NCBI GenBank assembly: GCA_938010715.1
Contig: CALLVG010000047.1
Location: forward strand, 1 to 56,120
Reading direction: 5' to 3'
Length of the DNA: 56,120 bases
DNA from: an uncultured Saprospiraceae bacterium
Lineage (GTDB): Bacteria > Bacteroidota > Bacteroidia > Chitinophagales > Saprospiraceae
The notes under the pieces were generated by a model, which was not told the origin of the DNA, did not search any database, and worked only from the letters and a program-made list of their open reading frames with translations. A program made the position numbers and the translations under genes. Below, piece after piece: positions 16,721 through 25,311 of this stretch (position 1 is the stretch's first letter; every line of letters starts with the position of its first letter).

Positions 16721-16782
16721 ATGATTGTCATATTAGATAATTTTCATATTGAAAAAAATTAGTATTCATCTTTTTCATTTTA

Positions 16783-16790
16783 TATCTTTG
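16783..16790 (+). promoter_or_regulatory. -7 box upstream of the LytTR regulator
   Basis: TATCTTTG matches the TAnnTTTG consensus exactly and gives a leader of about 110 nt. I did not find a well-spaced -33 TTG. Confidence 0.45.
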
Positions 16791-16903
16791 CAGAACCTAT
16801 CCGATTTATTCGCGCGCTTCTCACTTTAAAACCAAGGTTAATAAAACTCAAAGAGGGAATCTGATTTTTTGATTGCCTTGGACAAACAAATTTTTTAAAC
16901 ACT

Positions 16904-17674
16904 ATGAACATGTTAAAAGCCATTATTTTAGAAGATGAGGTCAAAGGGTTACAAAACCTACGAACTCAATTACGTCAGCATTGCAAAAATGTTGAGATTG
17001 TTGCAGAAGCTCGGAGCATTGCCGAATGCAAAGACCTGTTGCAAGATGAAAAATTGGAGATAGACCTCGCATTTATGGACATCGATCTGCCCGACGGTCT
17101 TGTTTTTAGTCTTTTGGAAGATCTTCCAACCATCAACTTCGAAATCATTTTTGTTACCGGTCACAATCAATATGCCTTGAAAGCCTTTGATTTTGCGAGT
17201 ATAGGCTACATCATGAAGCCGATCGATCCAGAAAAATTGATTCAATCTGTTTCGAGAGTCATGCCAAAGCAAGACAATCAAATGGAGCAGCGAATGGAAG
17301 TTTTCAAAGACAGCTTCAATAATCCAAAAGGATTGGGAGGAAAACTCACGATATCTGCATTAGATGGAATGTATTTTATCAACTTCAGCGAAATCCTTCG
17401 ATTTGAAGCAGAAGATAACTACACACACATTTACAAAACAAATGGCGAAAAAATTACAGTTTCTAAAACCCTAAAGGCATACGAGAAAATGCTTCATGGG
17501 TTAAACTTTTATCGAGTCCACAAAGGACACATGATTAATATGCACCACATCGACCGATTTGTAAAAGGAGACGGCGGTTATATTGTCATGGAAGACGAGA
17601 AAAAAATTGATGTTTCCAGAAGAAGAAGAGGGCCATTTATGGAAGCACTCAAGAATATGCATACCACCATATAG
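16904..17674 (+). CDS. LytTR-family response regulator
   Basis: A 256-aa two-component transcription regulator. The receiver domain (residues 1-125) has the acidic pair in IILEDEVKG, the phospho-acceptor Asp59 in FMDIDLPDG, the Thr switch in IIFVTGHNQYA and Lys in GYIMKPIDPEKL. The LytTR DNA-binding domain (about 150-256) has ILRFEAEDNYTHIYKTNGEK, FYRVHKGHMINMHHIDRF and VSRRRRGPF. The His_kinase-type sensor that normally pairs with this class is encoded 0.7 kb downstream, and a small peptide gene lies between. The peptide gene is a plausible target. Confidence 0.94.
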   Translation: MNMLKAIILEDEVKGLQNLRTQLRQHCKNVEIVAEARSIAECKDLLQDEKLEIDLAFMDIDLPDGLVFSLLEDLPTINFEIIFVTGHNQYALKAFDFASIGYIMKPIDPEKLIQSVSRVMPKQDNQMEQRMEVFKDSFNNPKGLGGKLTISALDGMYFINFSEILRFEAEDNYTHIYKTNGEKITVSKTLKAYEKMLHGLNFYRVHKGHMINMHHIDRFVKGDGGYIVMEDEKKIDVSRRRRGPFMEALKNMHTTI

Positions 17675-17834
17675 GTCGGGTTTAAAAAGATTGTCATTAT
17701 ACGAAATTTTAATTCATATTTAAAATAAATATGTATCTAAATTCTGGGTATTTTTCAATCTTAATTAAAAAAAAACCTACCTTTACAGGGTACTTATAAA
17801 CACTATTGTATTTTACTTTGAAACACGTTTTACT

Positions 17835-18020
17835 ATGTACACAACTTTACAAAACCTACTACCTATGGGAAAGTCAAAAAAGTCTATCGACAAGGTTATT
17901 GAAAAGGACATTCAGATACTCAAAGAAGGCGAGATGTCTCGTTTGCTTGGTGGTAAATTGAATGGAAAATCGGGTAACAAATGGAATAATACTGGTTTAA
18001 ATACCATTATGCCACAGTAA
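17835..18020 (+). CDS. Small peptide with double-glycine-type leader
   Basis: A 61-aa ORF (or 51 aa from the second ATG at 17865, which I consider at least as likely). It has a charged helical leader ending in ILKEGEMSRLLGGK, which resembles the LxxxEMxxLxGG leader of Bacteroidota natural-product precursors and double-glycine bacteriocins cleaved by C39 peptidase transporters. The putative core after GG has 21 residues, is rich in Asn, Gly and Lys, and has no Cys (starts KLNGKSGNKWNN). A strong terminator begins 33 bp after the stop, consistent with a real, separately transcribed gene. It lies between a LytTR regulator and a TPR histidine kinase. No maturase or exporter is present in the window. 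The leader match is visible; the secreted-peptide role is inferred. Confidence 0.65.
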   Translation: MYTTLQNLLPMGKSKKSIDKVIEKDIQILKEGEMSRLLGGKLNGKSGNKWNNTGLNTIMPQ

Positions 18021-18052
18021 TTCATTTTAAATCCTTTGAACAGCCTTACTAC

Positions 18053-18089
18053 AAAAAGGGCTACTCAACTTAGTTGAGTAGCCCTTTTT
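18053..18089 (+). terminator. Strong terminator after the small peptide gene
   Basis: Perfect 17-bp stem AAAAAGGGCTACTCAAC / GTTGAGTAGCCCTTTTT with a 3-nt loop. It isolates the peptide gene from the downstream kinase gene. Confidence 0.92.
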
Positions 18090-18398
18090 CCATTTTATAT
18101 TTTTTTAATAAAGTCTAATTGATTTTGATAAAAACGAAAAGCAATCATTCAAATACAAAACTTACTAACTAAAGTAAATTGACAGTGAACACGGTCTGCT
18201 TTGTGCTTCAATAAAAACAATCTTCGGCGTAACTGAAGTTCCGCATACACAAGGCAAAACAACATTTTTTTCTTCTTTCTTAGCCGGAAAAAGAAGTATT
18301 TGCTTGCATGTGAAATACTTTAAAATAAAGTCTATTGGGCTAAGTTATTTTTGAAACTTCACTTAGAAGTCTTATTTTTATGAAAATTATAAATCTAC
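18090..18398. other. Intergenic region upstream of the TPR kinase
   Basis: A stretch of about 310 bp. It carries two single TTAGACTTTAT-family ends in the same orientation (AATAAAGTCTAATT at about 18107-18120 and AAAATAAAGTCTATT at about 18321-18335). An ATG at 18380 lies in another frame and stops after 30 codons. No promoter could be placed with confidence. Confidence 0.5.
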
Positions 18399-20327
18399 GT
18401 GGAAAACAAATTAAAAGCATTAGAATTGGAAGGGAATGGCCGCAATCGGTCGAGTACGATCGCATTGAGTAAGCTAGATGCCAAAATTCGGAAATTAGCT
18501 TTTACCGATGTAAACCGCACAAAAGAATTGCTTCTCGAAATGAAGCTTTTGCTTTCCAAAGAACCTCATCCCGATTTTCAGTTTAGCTATGATTTACATT
18601 TAGGCTTTGTGGAGAATCAACTCTACAATTTCAAAAAAGCAATCAAACGACTAAATGCTGCTTTGCGGGTGCAAGAGCAGCAAGGTGATATTCAGCAACG
18701 TGTCGAAACACTCATCGACCTCAGTGCAGTATATACCAATATGGGAGAGATGGAACTTACCAATGATATTTTGGAGGAATCCAGAAAACTGCTGAAAGCT
18801 TTCCCCAATAAAATTATGGAAGCGCGGTTTTTGTGTAGAAGAGGATATACCAAATTACACTACAATAATTTGGGAGATGCTATCGAATTCTTTTTAGAAG
18901 CTGAAAAAATACTCAATGAAAGTTTTGATGATTTAGAATATAAGGATTACTACTTTCTTACCTTGATTTATAACGGACTGGGGCAAGTTTATGCAAAGAG
19001 TAACGAACCAGATAAAGCAATTAGAGCACACTTGAATGCGGTGAATCTTTGTGATCAAGTCGGGATGAAAACTCGTATGAGTTGGCATTATCTTTCTGTT
19101 GGAAATGCCTACATGTCAATCAATGATATCTCAAATGCAGAGGAGTTTTTTACGAAAGTAATTTCTATTGAAAACGATAGCAGCATACTTTCTAGGGCAC
19201 TAGCGTATGGAAATATTGGCTTCTTAGCTTTACAGAAAAAGGAGTTGAAACAAGCACTCGAACTTTTTGATAAAGCAGAGTATATATACAAAGAAAGTGA
19301 TGCAACAGATTACGGAAACTTTGCAAAATTAAATTTTTGGAGAGGTCAATTATTTGCTGAACTCGGTAGAGAAAATAAGGCTTTATCCTTTTTTGAAAAG
19401 GCGTATAAGCAGGCCTCAAGGGTCAATGACTTCATCCAATTATTGGCAATTACCAAGGAATTGGTCACCTATTATGCGGAGTTAAATGATTACGAAAACG
19501 CCTACCATCACCAGATGCTTTACGAAAATTTTCACGAAAAGCACTTGGAAGAAGTGCGCACTCGAAAGACTTTGGAATTGGATGTTAGGTATGAAGCAGA
19601 TAAAAAGCAGCAAGAAGCAAATCGCCTTAAATTGCAAGCGACCAAACTTCAACTAAAAGCATTGCGCGCGCAGATGAATCCGCATTTTATGCATAATGCG
19701 TTGAATGCCATTCAAACCTATATTTCGACTGGAGATGTCAAAAATGCTTCTTCCTATCTCGCTCGTTTCTCTGAGTTGATGCGAAAGAGTCTTGATTTTT
19801 CTGACGTTGAGATTATTTCATTGGAAGAAGAAATCGACTTTTTGAGAGAGTATTTGTCTCTAAATCAAAAGTTGAGATTTGAAAACAATCTTAATTTTAA
19901 AATAATGGTGGCTGATGATGTTGAAGAAGATATTTGTGGGATACCGACGATGATCATTCAGCCTTATGTTGAAAATGCAATTGAGCATGGTATTCGTCGT
20001 ATTCAAAATGGAAATATATTGGTTGCGTTTGAAATGTTAGAAGATGACAACCTGTTATGTATTATCCAAGATGACGGAATTGGTAGGGATGAAGTTCGCC
20101 GAATCCAATCTGAAGATCCTAAGTTTAAGAATCATCGTTCAAGAGGGACAAAAATTACAGAAGACCGTTTGAGGATTCTTTTTAATGTTCCAGAAGAAGA
20201 AAGTTTTGTGCAAATTATTGACCTCAAAGATGATAATGGAAAAGGCATTGGTACAAGAGTTGAAATTCAAATGCCAATAACTGAAACAAACATGGTCGCT
20301 AATGAGGATACTAATACCTCAATTTAA
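18399..20327 (+). CDS. Cytosolic TPR histidine kinase (His_kinase/LytS type)
   Basis: A 642-aa sensor kinase. Residues about 50-390 form an array of TPR-like repeats (for example LIYNGLGQVYAKSNEPDKAI, AYGNIGFLALQKKELKQALE, NFWRGQLFAELGRENKALSF). A coiled coil (about 390-420) leads to the His_kinase domain with the phospho-acceptor His429 in QMNPHFMHNALNAI. The ATPase domain shows the N box PYVENAIEHGI and the G1 box IIQDDGIGRDE. Related Bacteroidota kinases usually have a signal peptide and a membrane helix between TPR and kinase; neither is visible here, so the protein appears cytoplasmic. It starts at GTG; the only nearby ATG is out of frame. It probably phosphorylates the LytTR regulator at 16904. 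Confidence 0.9.
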   Translation: MENKLKALELEGNGRNRSSTIALSKLDAKIRKLAFTDVNRTKELLLEMKLLLSKEPHPDFQFSYDLHLGFVENQLYNFKKAIKRLNAALRVQEQQGDIQQRVETLIDLSAVYTNMGEMELTNDILEESRKLLKAFPNKIMEARFLCRRGYTKLHYNNLGDAIEFFLEAEKILNESFDDLEYKDYYFLTLIYNGLGQVYAKSNEPDKAIRAHLNAVNLCDQVGMKTRMSWHYLSVGNAYMSINDISNAEEFFTKVISIENDSSILSRALAYGNIGFLALQKKELKQALELFDKAEYIYKESDATDYGNFAKLNFWRGQLFAELGRENKALSFFEKAYKQASRVNDFIQLLAITKELVTYYAELNDYENAYHHQMLYENFHEKHLEEVRTRKTLELDVRYEADKKQQEANRLKLQATKLQLKALRAQMNPHFMHNALNAIQTYISTGDVKNASSYLARFSELMRKSLDFSDVEIISLEEEIDFLREYLSLNQKLRFENNLNFKIMVADDVEEDICGIPTMIIQPYVENAIEHGIRRIQNGNILVAFEMLEDDNLLCIIQDDGIGRDEVRRIQSEDPKFKNHRSRGTKITEDRLRILFNVPEEESFVQIIDLKDDNGKGIGTRVEIQMPITETNMVANEDTNTSI

Positions 20328-20620
20328 CTGAAACAATTCTTAGATAGCACACCGTTTAATCTTAAATTTCTACCGTTTACCATTCGCTCAACCATTTCTA
20401 CCAATTTCATATTAACGACACCGTTGCATAAAAAATAAATGCCTTTTATGCTGATTATCAAGCCGTTCCGTCAATAGTTGGAATAAAAACTTATGTATAT
20501 ACTTATATTCGTTTTAGTTTTCTCATAGTATGTTTGTTTAGTCTTCCTGTACCACACTTCCCTCCTTTGGTACAGGAATTTTTTTTTGTACATACTGTTG
20601 AATCTGGATTCATCCTTACA
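20328..20620. other. Intergenic region between convergent genes
   Basis: A 293-bp region with no ORF, holding a terminator at 20544-20587. The terminator is over 200 bp past the kinase stop, so a long 3' untranslated region or a small RNA ending there is possible, but I see no well-formed promoter for one. Confidence 0.4.
20544..20587 (+). terminator. Terminator on the plus strand
   Basis: Perfect 11-bp stem TTCCTGTACCA / TGGTACAGGAA followed by a T-run. It is the first terminator after the kinase gene. Confidence 0.85.
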
Positions 20621-22498
20621 TTAACCTCCAAACCTTTTTGCTGAATTTTGATCTTGTTGTGCAGCCGCGTTGTTTCCTAATTTTAAATAAGAATTAGATC
20701 GTTCTCTGTAATATTGAGGATTGGTATTATTTAGCTCAATTGCTCTTGTTAAATATGGAATTGCCTCTTGCGGCTTGTTCGCCAAATTCAAATAATTACC
20801 ACATTCAAAATGATTTTTATCAGAATTGGGAGTCAATTTTACAGCTTCCTTCATGTCATTAGCAGCTAAATCATATTGCTGAGTGGCGTAATACAACAGC
20901 GACCTCATCAAAAAACCTTGCTTAAAAGTTGGGTCTAATTCAATGCCTTTGGTGAAGTCGGGTAGGGCAGCTTGTAAATTTCCAGACTGTGCAAAAGCAG
21001 AACCACGGTTGACATAAATTTCTGCCAAATCCGTTCCAGCCAAAACTGCATTATTAAAATCGTCTAATGCTTTTTGGGTTTGGCCTTTGTCAAAATACAA
21101 TTTACCACGACTATTATATGGCACATCTTTGTCGGTTGCTGTGGCAATTGATTTGGTAAAATCTGCTTCTGCTTTATCATTTTGTCCAATGGATTGATAA
21201 TATTTTCCTCTGTTTTGATAGGGCGTAAAAGTTTCTGGATAGCACTTAGAAGCATGTGTCCAAAGCGTTTCTCCGTTTTTCCATATTTTATTTTGATTGA
21301 AAGTTAGAAAACTCATCAAAAGCATATAAGCACCAACTCCTGCAAAAATCGCTGTTTTGTTTTTTGCTTGAGCGGCCAATAATTTTTCTAAATAAAAAGC
21401 CATCAAAAAGAACAGTCCTAAATATGGAATATAAGTAAATCGGTCAGCAATAAATCCTTGACCTGCACCAACCACCTGAAGCATAAACATTACATTAAAC
21501 GTGAAAAAAGCGATAGCAAAAACGACAGCTCTTTTTTCTTTTATGAATGCCCAATAAAAAATTCCTAATGTGGCCAAAACGCCCAATGGCGCAACGTAGG
21601 CGAGGGTAGGGATTTCTTTTTCATAAGGATAAAGTGGTGACATTTCATAAGGAAGTATCCATTTTACAATATAAACGCAGTAGGAATAGGCTCCGATAAG
21701 TAATCTTTCAAGAATTGAATAATTGGTCGCATCTTCCAATGATCCATCATTTCCAAGAAAATAAATACCAGCCAAACCAGTCAAAAGTGAAATGGCGAAA
21801 AAAGGAATTTTTTCAATTATCAAACTGAATTTTAAATTTCGTTTGAAATAATAATCAATGGCTAACATCGAGAGTGGAAGTGAGACTGCTTGTATTTTTG
21901 AAAGGCAAGAAAAAACAAAAAGACCTATGGTCAAAGCCAACCATTTTTTTGCTTGTTTCGGTCTTTCGAGACTTTTGATATAAGTCAGTAACGCACCTAA
22001 ATAAAATGCTCCAAAAAGTACATCCTTTCGTTCTGTAACCCAAGCTACAGATTCAACTCTCATTGGGTGGATTCCGAACAATAATGCTCCAAAAGCCGCT
22101 GCCAATGGACTCAACTTCAATTTTAATAAAAGTTTATAAACCAAAAACACACAAACCAAATGCAGTAGTACATTATTGAAATGAAATACCATGGGTTCCA
22201 AACCAAAAATTGCTTTTTCAATCGCAAACATGAAGATGGGAAGTGGATTGTAATTCCCGATAATAGTTGAGGTGAAAATGCCTTTTAGGTTTTCAAAAGT
22301 AAATCCATTGAGATTAGGATTTTCAAGCAAATTGAGGGGGTCATCCCAGTTAACGAATCCATTTTGAAGGGTGTTCAAAAACAAGATAGCGGTGATTCCT
22401 AATACTGCATACAAATATACTGAAGTGCTTTTTTGAGCAATGTTTGCTTTGGTAGCAACTTGCTTTTTCTTTTGTTTTTTGACCTTGGTTTTTGCCAT
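20621..22498 (-). CDS. Multi-pass PMT-like glycosyltransferase with C-terminal TPRs
   Basis: A 625-aa membrane protein. A Lys-rich N-terminus (MAKTKVKKQKKKQ) precedes the first helix, and about 10 transmembrane segments run to residue ~400. The lumenal loop after helix 1 has the NGFVNWDDPLNL motif, whose acidic pair is characteristic of GT-C/PMT-type enzymes; a second motif is FGIHPMRVESVAWVTERKDV, typical of TMTC/DUF1736-like proteins. Five or more TPRs follow (YQNRGKYYQSIGQNDKAEAD, YVNRGSAFAQSGNLQAALPD). The likely role is transfer of a sugar from a polyprenyl donor on the periplasmic side; the acceptor is unknown. An upstream extension to 22552 is possible but starts unnaturally; ATG 22498 was chosen. 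Confidence 0.87.
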   Translation of the reverse strand: MAKTKVKKQKKKQVATKANIAQKSTSVYLYAVLGITAILFLNTLQNGFVNWDDPLNLLENPNLNGFTFENLKGIFTSTIIGNYNPLPIFMFAIEKAIFGLEPMVFHFNNVLLHLVCVFLVYKLLLKLKLSPLAAAFGALLFGIHPMRVESVAWVTERKDVLFGAFYLGALLTYIKSLERPKQAKKWLALTIGLFVFSCLSKIQAVSLPLSMLAIDYYFKRNLKFSLIIEKIPFFAISLLTGLAGIYFLGNDGSLEDATNYSILERLLIGAYSYCVYIVKWILPYEMSPLYPYEKEIPTLAYVAPLGVLATLGIFYWAFIKEKRAVVFAIAFFTFNVMFMLQVVGAGQGFIADRFTYIPYLGLFFLMAFYLEKLLAAQAKNKTAIFAGVGAYMLLMSFLTFNQNKIWKNGETLWTHASKCYPETFTPYQNRGKYYQSIGQNDKAEADFTKSIATATDKDVPYNSRGKLYFDKGQTQKALDDFNNAVLAGTDLAEIYVNRGSAFAQSGNLQAALPDFTKGIELDPTFKQGFLMRSLLYYATQQYDLAANDMKEAVKLTPNSDKNHFECGNYLNLANKPQEAIPYLTRAIELNNTNPQYYRERSNSYLKLGNNAAAQQDQNSAKRFGG

Positions 22499-22524
22499 TT
22501 TTACTCGATTTGTGCAGACAATAA

Positions 22525-22600
22525 TAGACTTTATTCTAATTTTTTTTTGCAATCAAATACTTCTTTTTCCGCTACTTTTCCCCGATTTTAATCGGGGAAG
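22525..22600 (+). repeat. TTAGACTTTAT-family left end with CCCGAT hairpin
   Basis: The left-end motif TAGACTTTATTCTAA (22525-22539) is followed by GCAATCAAATACTTCTTTTT, CCGCTACTTTTC and the hairpin CCCCGATT-TT-AATCGGGG (22580-22597). The same succession appears inverted at about 47503-47578 and, less well, at 5769-5830. No matching right end was found here, so this copy is truncated or diverged. Confidence 0.55.
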
Positions 22601-22673
22601 TATAATGGAAAAAGAACAGCTTCAAATCGAAAGGTTATTTTTTCAGCTTTACTTAAATACAAAAATAAAAAAA

Positions 22674-22699
22674 GGGGAAACTCTTTCGAGTCACCCCAT
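22674..22699 (-). terminator. Terminator downstream of rpoN
   Basis: Stem GGGG-AAACTC / GAGTCA-CCCC with an internal mismatch and a TTTC loop, preceded on the plus strand by an A-run that becomes the T-run of a minus-strand terminator. It lies about 65 bp past the rpoN stop. Confidence 0.65.
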
Positions 22700-22764
22700 T
22701 ATGTTTTCTTTTGTTCAGTAGGATATAAATTCTAAAGTAGATTGTTTGGGGGGAATTTCTTAGA

Positions 22765-24285
22765 TTATAATTCTTTACGCAAACGTGCAACAGGAATATT
22801 CAATTGTTCGCGGTATTTGGCTACCGTCCTCCGAGCAATATTGTATCCTTTTGCTTGCAACATATTTTTCAATTTCTCATCTGAGAAAGGTTTCTTTTTA
22901 CTCTCATCTTTGATAATGTTAGTCAATATATTCTTGACTTCAAAAGTTGAAACTTCTTCTCCTGAACTGGTTTGCAGGGACTCCGAGAAAAATTCTTTCA
23001 ATCTTTTTGTACCAAATTCAGTTTGAACAAATTTACTATTTGCAACTCTTGAAACTGTGGAAATATCTAACCCAGTAATGTCCGCAATATCTTTCAAAAT
23101 CATTGGACGCAATTTCTGAGCATCTCCTGTTAGAAAGAAATCATATTGAAATTGCATAATGCAGTACATCGTTTTGAGCATGGTTTGTTGTCTCTGACGA
23201 ATTGCATCAATAAACCATTTAGCAGAATCAATTTTTTGTTTGATAAACATGATGGCTTCTTTTTGCTGCTTATTTGGGCGTTTGCCCGAATGAGTAGTTT
23301 TGTAAGCAGACAACATATCTCTGTAATAATCATTGACACGTAACTCAGGTGCATTTCTTGAATTCAATGATAAATCCAATTCACCTTCTCTATTTTCAAT
23401 AATAAAATCAGGAATAACATAATTCACCGAATTTCTCGTAACAGATTGATTGAAACCGCTTGCTGGTTTAGGATTCATTTTCAAAATCTCACCGATGGCC
23501 AATTTCAAATCTTCTTCGGTCAAGTTCAGTTGTCGCTGTAACTTGGAATAATGTTTTTTTGTGAATTCATTGAAATGATTTTCAACAATTCGTTTTGCCA
23601 AATTTAGGCTGACCAATTCGACTTCGTCCAGATAAGTATCATTCTTCAACTTAGCATTAATTTGAAGCATGAGACACTCTTGCAAATCTCTCGCTCCTGT
23701 ACCAGCTGGATCAAATTTTTGAACTTTCTTTAAAATTTTAATAATTTCCTCCTCCGTTGCAAATACGTTTTGAGAAAACATTAAATCATCAATGATTGCG
23801 ATTGGCTCTCTTCTAAGGTATCCGTCATCGTCGATACTTCCAACGATTTGATAAGCAATATTCATTTCTCTTTCGTCCATGAGGTGCAACATACCAAGTT
23901 GTTGCTCCAAGTAATCGTGGTACGTTTTCTCAACAGGAATCGGAATTGATTTTTCCTCTTCATGACTGTTAGAATAAGTAGATTCTGTTTTGTAGCAAGT
24001 CGGATCGTCGTCGAGGTATTCTGTTAAATACTCATCGAGTTCAAAGTCTTCCTCTTTTACATCAGCTTCATCTGGCTCTTCAACAGTAGCGCTCTCTTCG
24101 TTGTCTTTAGTGCCAAATGGGTCTTCAAGTTCATCTTCTCCTTCTTCGAGAGCAGGATTTGCTTCGAGTTCTTCTTGGATACGTTGATCCAAGGTAGCAG
24201 TAGGTATCTGTAGCAATTTCATTAACTGAATTTGCTGTGGCGATAGCTTCTGCATCATCTTCTGCGACTGGGTCTGTCTAAGCAT
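22765..24285 (-). CDS. rpoN: RNA polymerase sigma-54 factor
   Basis: A 506-aa RpoN. The activator-interacting region I is at the N-terminus (QKMMQKLSPQQIQLMKLLQI, then TATLDQRIQEELEANPALEE). An acidic region II follows (residues 47-115). The core-binding domain runs about 115-330, and the C-terminal DNA-binding domain ends with the RpoN box ARRTVAKYRE at the -24 recognition helix, in RRTVAKYREQLNIPVARLRK. The DIADITGLDISTVSRVANSKFVQTE helix-turn-helix is also present, quoted here in part as TGLDISTVSRVANSK. No bacterial enhancer-binding protein is in the window. Confidence 0.96.
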   Translation of the reverse strand: MLRQTQSQKMMQKLSPQQIQLMKLLQIPTATLDQRIQEELEANPALEEGEDELEDPFGTKDNEESATVEEPDEADVKEEDFELDEYLTEYLDDDPTCYKTESTYSNSHEEEKSIPIPVEKTYHDYLEQQLGMLHLMDEREMNIAYQIVGSIDDDGYLRREPIAIIDDLMFSQNVFATEEEIIKILKKVQKFDPAGTGARDLQECLMLQINAKLKNDTYLDEVELVSLNLAKRIVENHFNEFTKKHYSKLQRQLNLTEEDLKLAIGEILKMNPKPASGFNQSVTRNSVNYVIPDFIIENREGELDLSLNSRNAPELRVNDYYRDMLSAYKTTHSGKRPNKQQKEAIMFIKQKIDSAKWFIDAIRQRQQTMLKTMYCIMQFQYDFFLTGDAQKLRPMILKDIADITGLDISTVSRVANSKFVQTEFGTKRLKEFFSESLQTSSGEEVSTFEVKNILTNIIKDESKKKPFSDEKLKNMLQAKGYNIARRTVAKYREQLNIPVARLRKEL

Positions 24286-24747
24286 TTGAATTCTTCTTTT
24301 TTAGCAGTGTTTCAAAAAATCCTAATTTGGCAGCATACCAAACCGATTTGCTTATACGGTTTAACAACCAATTAGGTTTTACTTTTTTAAGGTAAAGGTG
24401 TTAATAAACTAAAATCGAAATACGTAATTTACTAATAATGAGAGTTTTATATGTTTATATATTTTTAACATAATGTTGGTTTGCAAAATATATGCCAAAA
24501 AATAATATATGTTAGAAAGAACAGAATGTCTTTTTAAATTTGCACTTTAATTTTGACACGCAGATCAAAACCAAGTTTTAAGTAAAGCCAATGTTAGTCA
24601 AACCTGAACCTATTCAGATTTGAAAATTGAGATGTGTTGTTCAGAATGAAGGGAGCGATACGGAGGGAAAAATAAAAGCTCACTAAATTGTATAAGAGCG
24701 CGTTTTTGTTTTTGTATCAGTGCAAATTTAAATATAAAATCTTTACC
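24286..24747. other. Divergent intergenic region between rpoN and the acyltransferase gene
   Basis: A 462-bp region with an exact -7 box TAAATTTG at 24535-24542 and no ORF on either strand that looks real. No repeat element was recognised. Confidence 0.45.
24535..24542 (+). promoter_or_regulatory. -7 box upstream of the acyltransferase gene
   Basis: TAAATTTG matches TAnnTTTG. It lies about 205 bp upstream of the chosen start. No clear -33 partner. Confidence 0.35.
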
Positions 24748-25311
24748 ATGCAGAAGAGTTTTAGTGAAATTATGTTAAAATTGATAGGTTGGAAAGTCGT
24801 TGGTGACTATCCACACCAATATGATAAATGTATCTTAGTCTCTGCACCTCATACCTCCAATTGGGATTTTCCTGTTGGGATATTTGTAAGAGGGGCAGTC
24901 AGTAGTGGTTGTACTTTTGTGGCTAAGGATAGTCTTTTCAAGCCGCCTTTTGGATTTATCTTCAAAGCCTTGAATGGAGTGCCGGTAGATAGATCCAAGA
25001 ATAATAATTTTGTGGATGCAATTGTAGCAGAGTATAACAAACGCGAAAAATTACATATTATCATTACGCCAGAAGGCATGCGTAAAAAAGCAGAAAAATT
25101 TAAATCTGGATTTTATCATATTGCAAAAGGAGCCAATATTCCGATTATTCCAGCTATTTTTAATTGGAAGAACAAAGAGATGATCTTTGAACCCGCTTTT
25201 AAATTAACTAACGATAAAGCTGCTGATATGAAAAGATTGATAAATCTTTTCATTGAAAAAGGAGCAGCATATTATCCGAAAGAGGGATTAGACGAAAAAA
25301 CTAAATATTAA
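24748..25311 (+). CDS. 1-acyl-sn-glycerol-3-phosphate acyltransferase-like protein
   Basis: A 187-aa PlsC-family acyltransferase. The catalytic HX4D motif is HTSNWD in ILVSAPHTSNWDFPVG. The second block is FVAKDSLFKPPFGFIFKALN, followed by GVPVDRSK; the EGxR-like block is IITPEGMRKKAEKFKSGFYH; the fourth block is ANIPIIPAIFNW. It probably acylates a lysophospholipid or another hydroxyl acceptor at the inner membrane. Its stop overlaps the convergent cdsA stop by 4 bp, so the two phospholipid genes are tail to tail. The upstream in-frame ATG-like start at 24688 was rejected because the family similarity begins at MQKSFSEIML. Confidence 0.85.
   Translation: MQKSFSEIMLKLIGWKVVGDYPHQYDKCILVSAPHTSNWDFPVGIFVRGAVSSGCTFVAKDSLFKPPFGFIFKALNGVPVDRSKNNNFVDAIVAEYNKREKLHIIITPEGMRKKAEKFKSGFYHIAKGANIPIIPAIFNWKNKEMIFEPAFKLTNDKAADMKRLINLFIEKGAAYYPKEGLDEKTKY

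Larger units (their letters stand above)
16439..16903. other. Divergent intergenic region with a MITE
   Basis: A 465-bp region between the channel gene and the LytTR regulator. It contains a 134-bp element with 9-bp flanking repeats (16587-16720) and a -7 box for the regulator (16783-16790). No ORF is seen. Confidence 0.7.

Noticed and set aside
18380-18398. ATG at 18380 as the start of the TPR kinase
   Set aside because: It is in a different frame and terminates after about 30 codons. The GTG at 18399 is the first start in the kinase frame.
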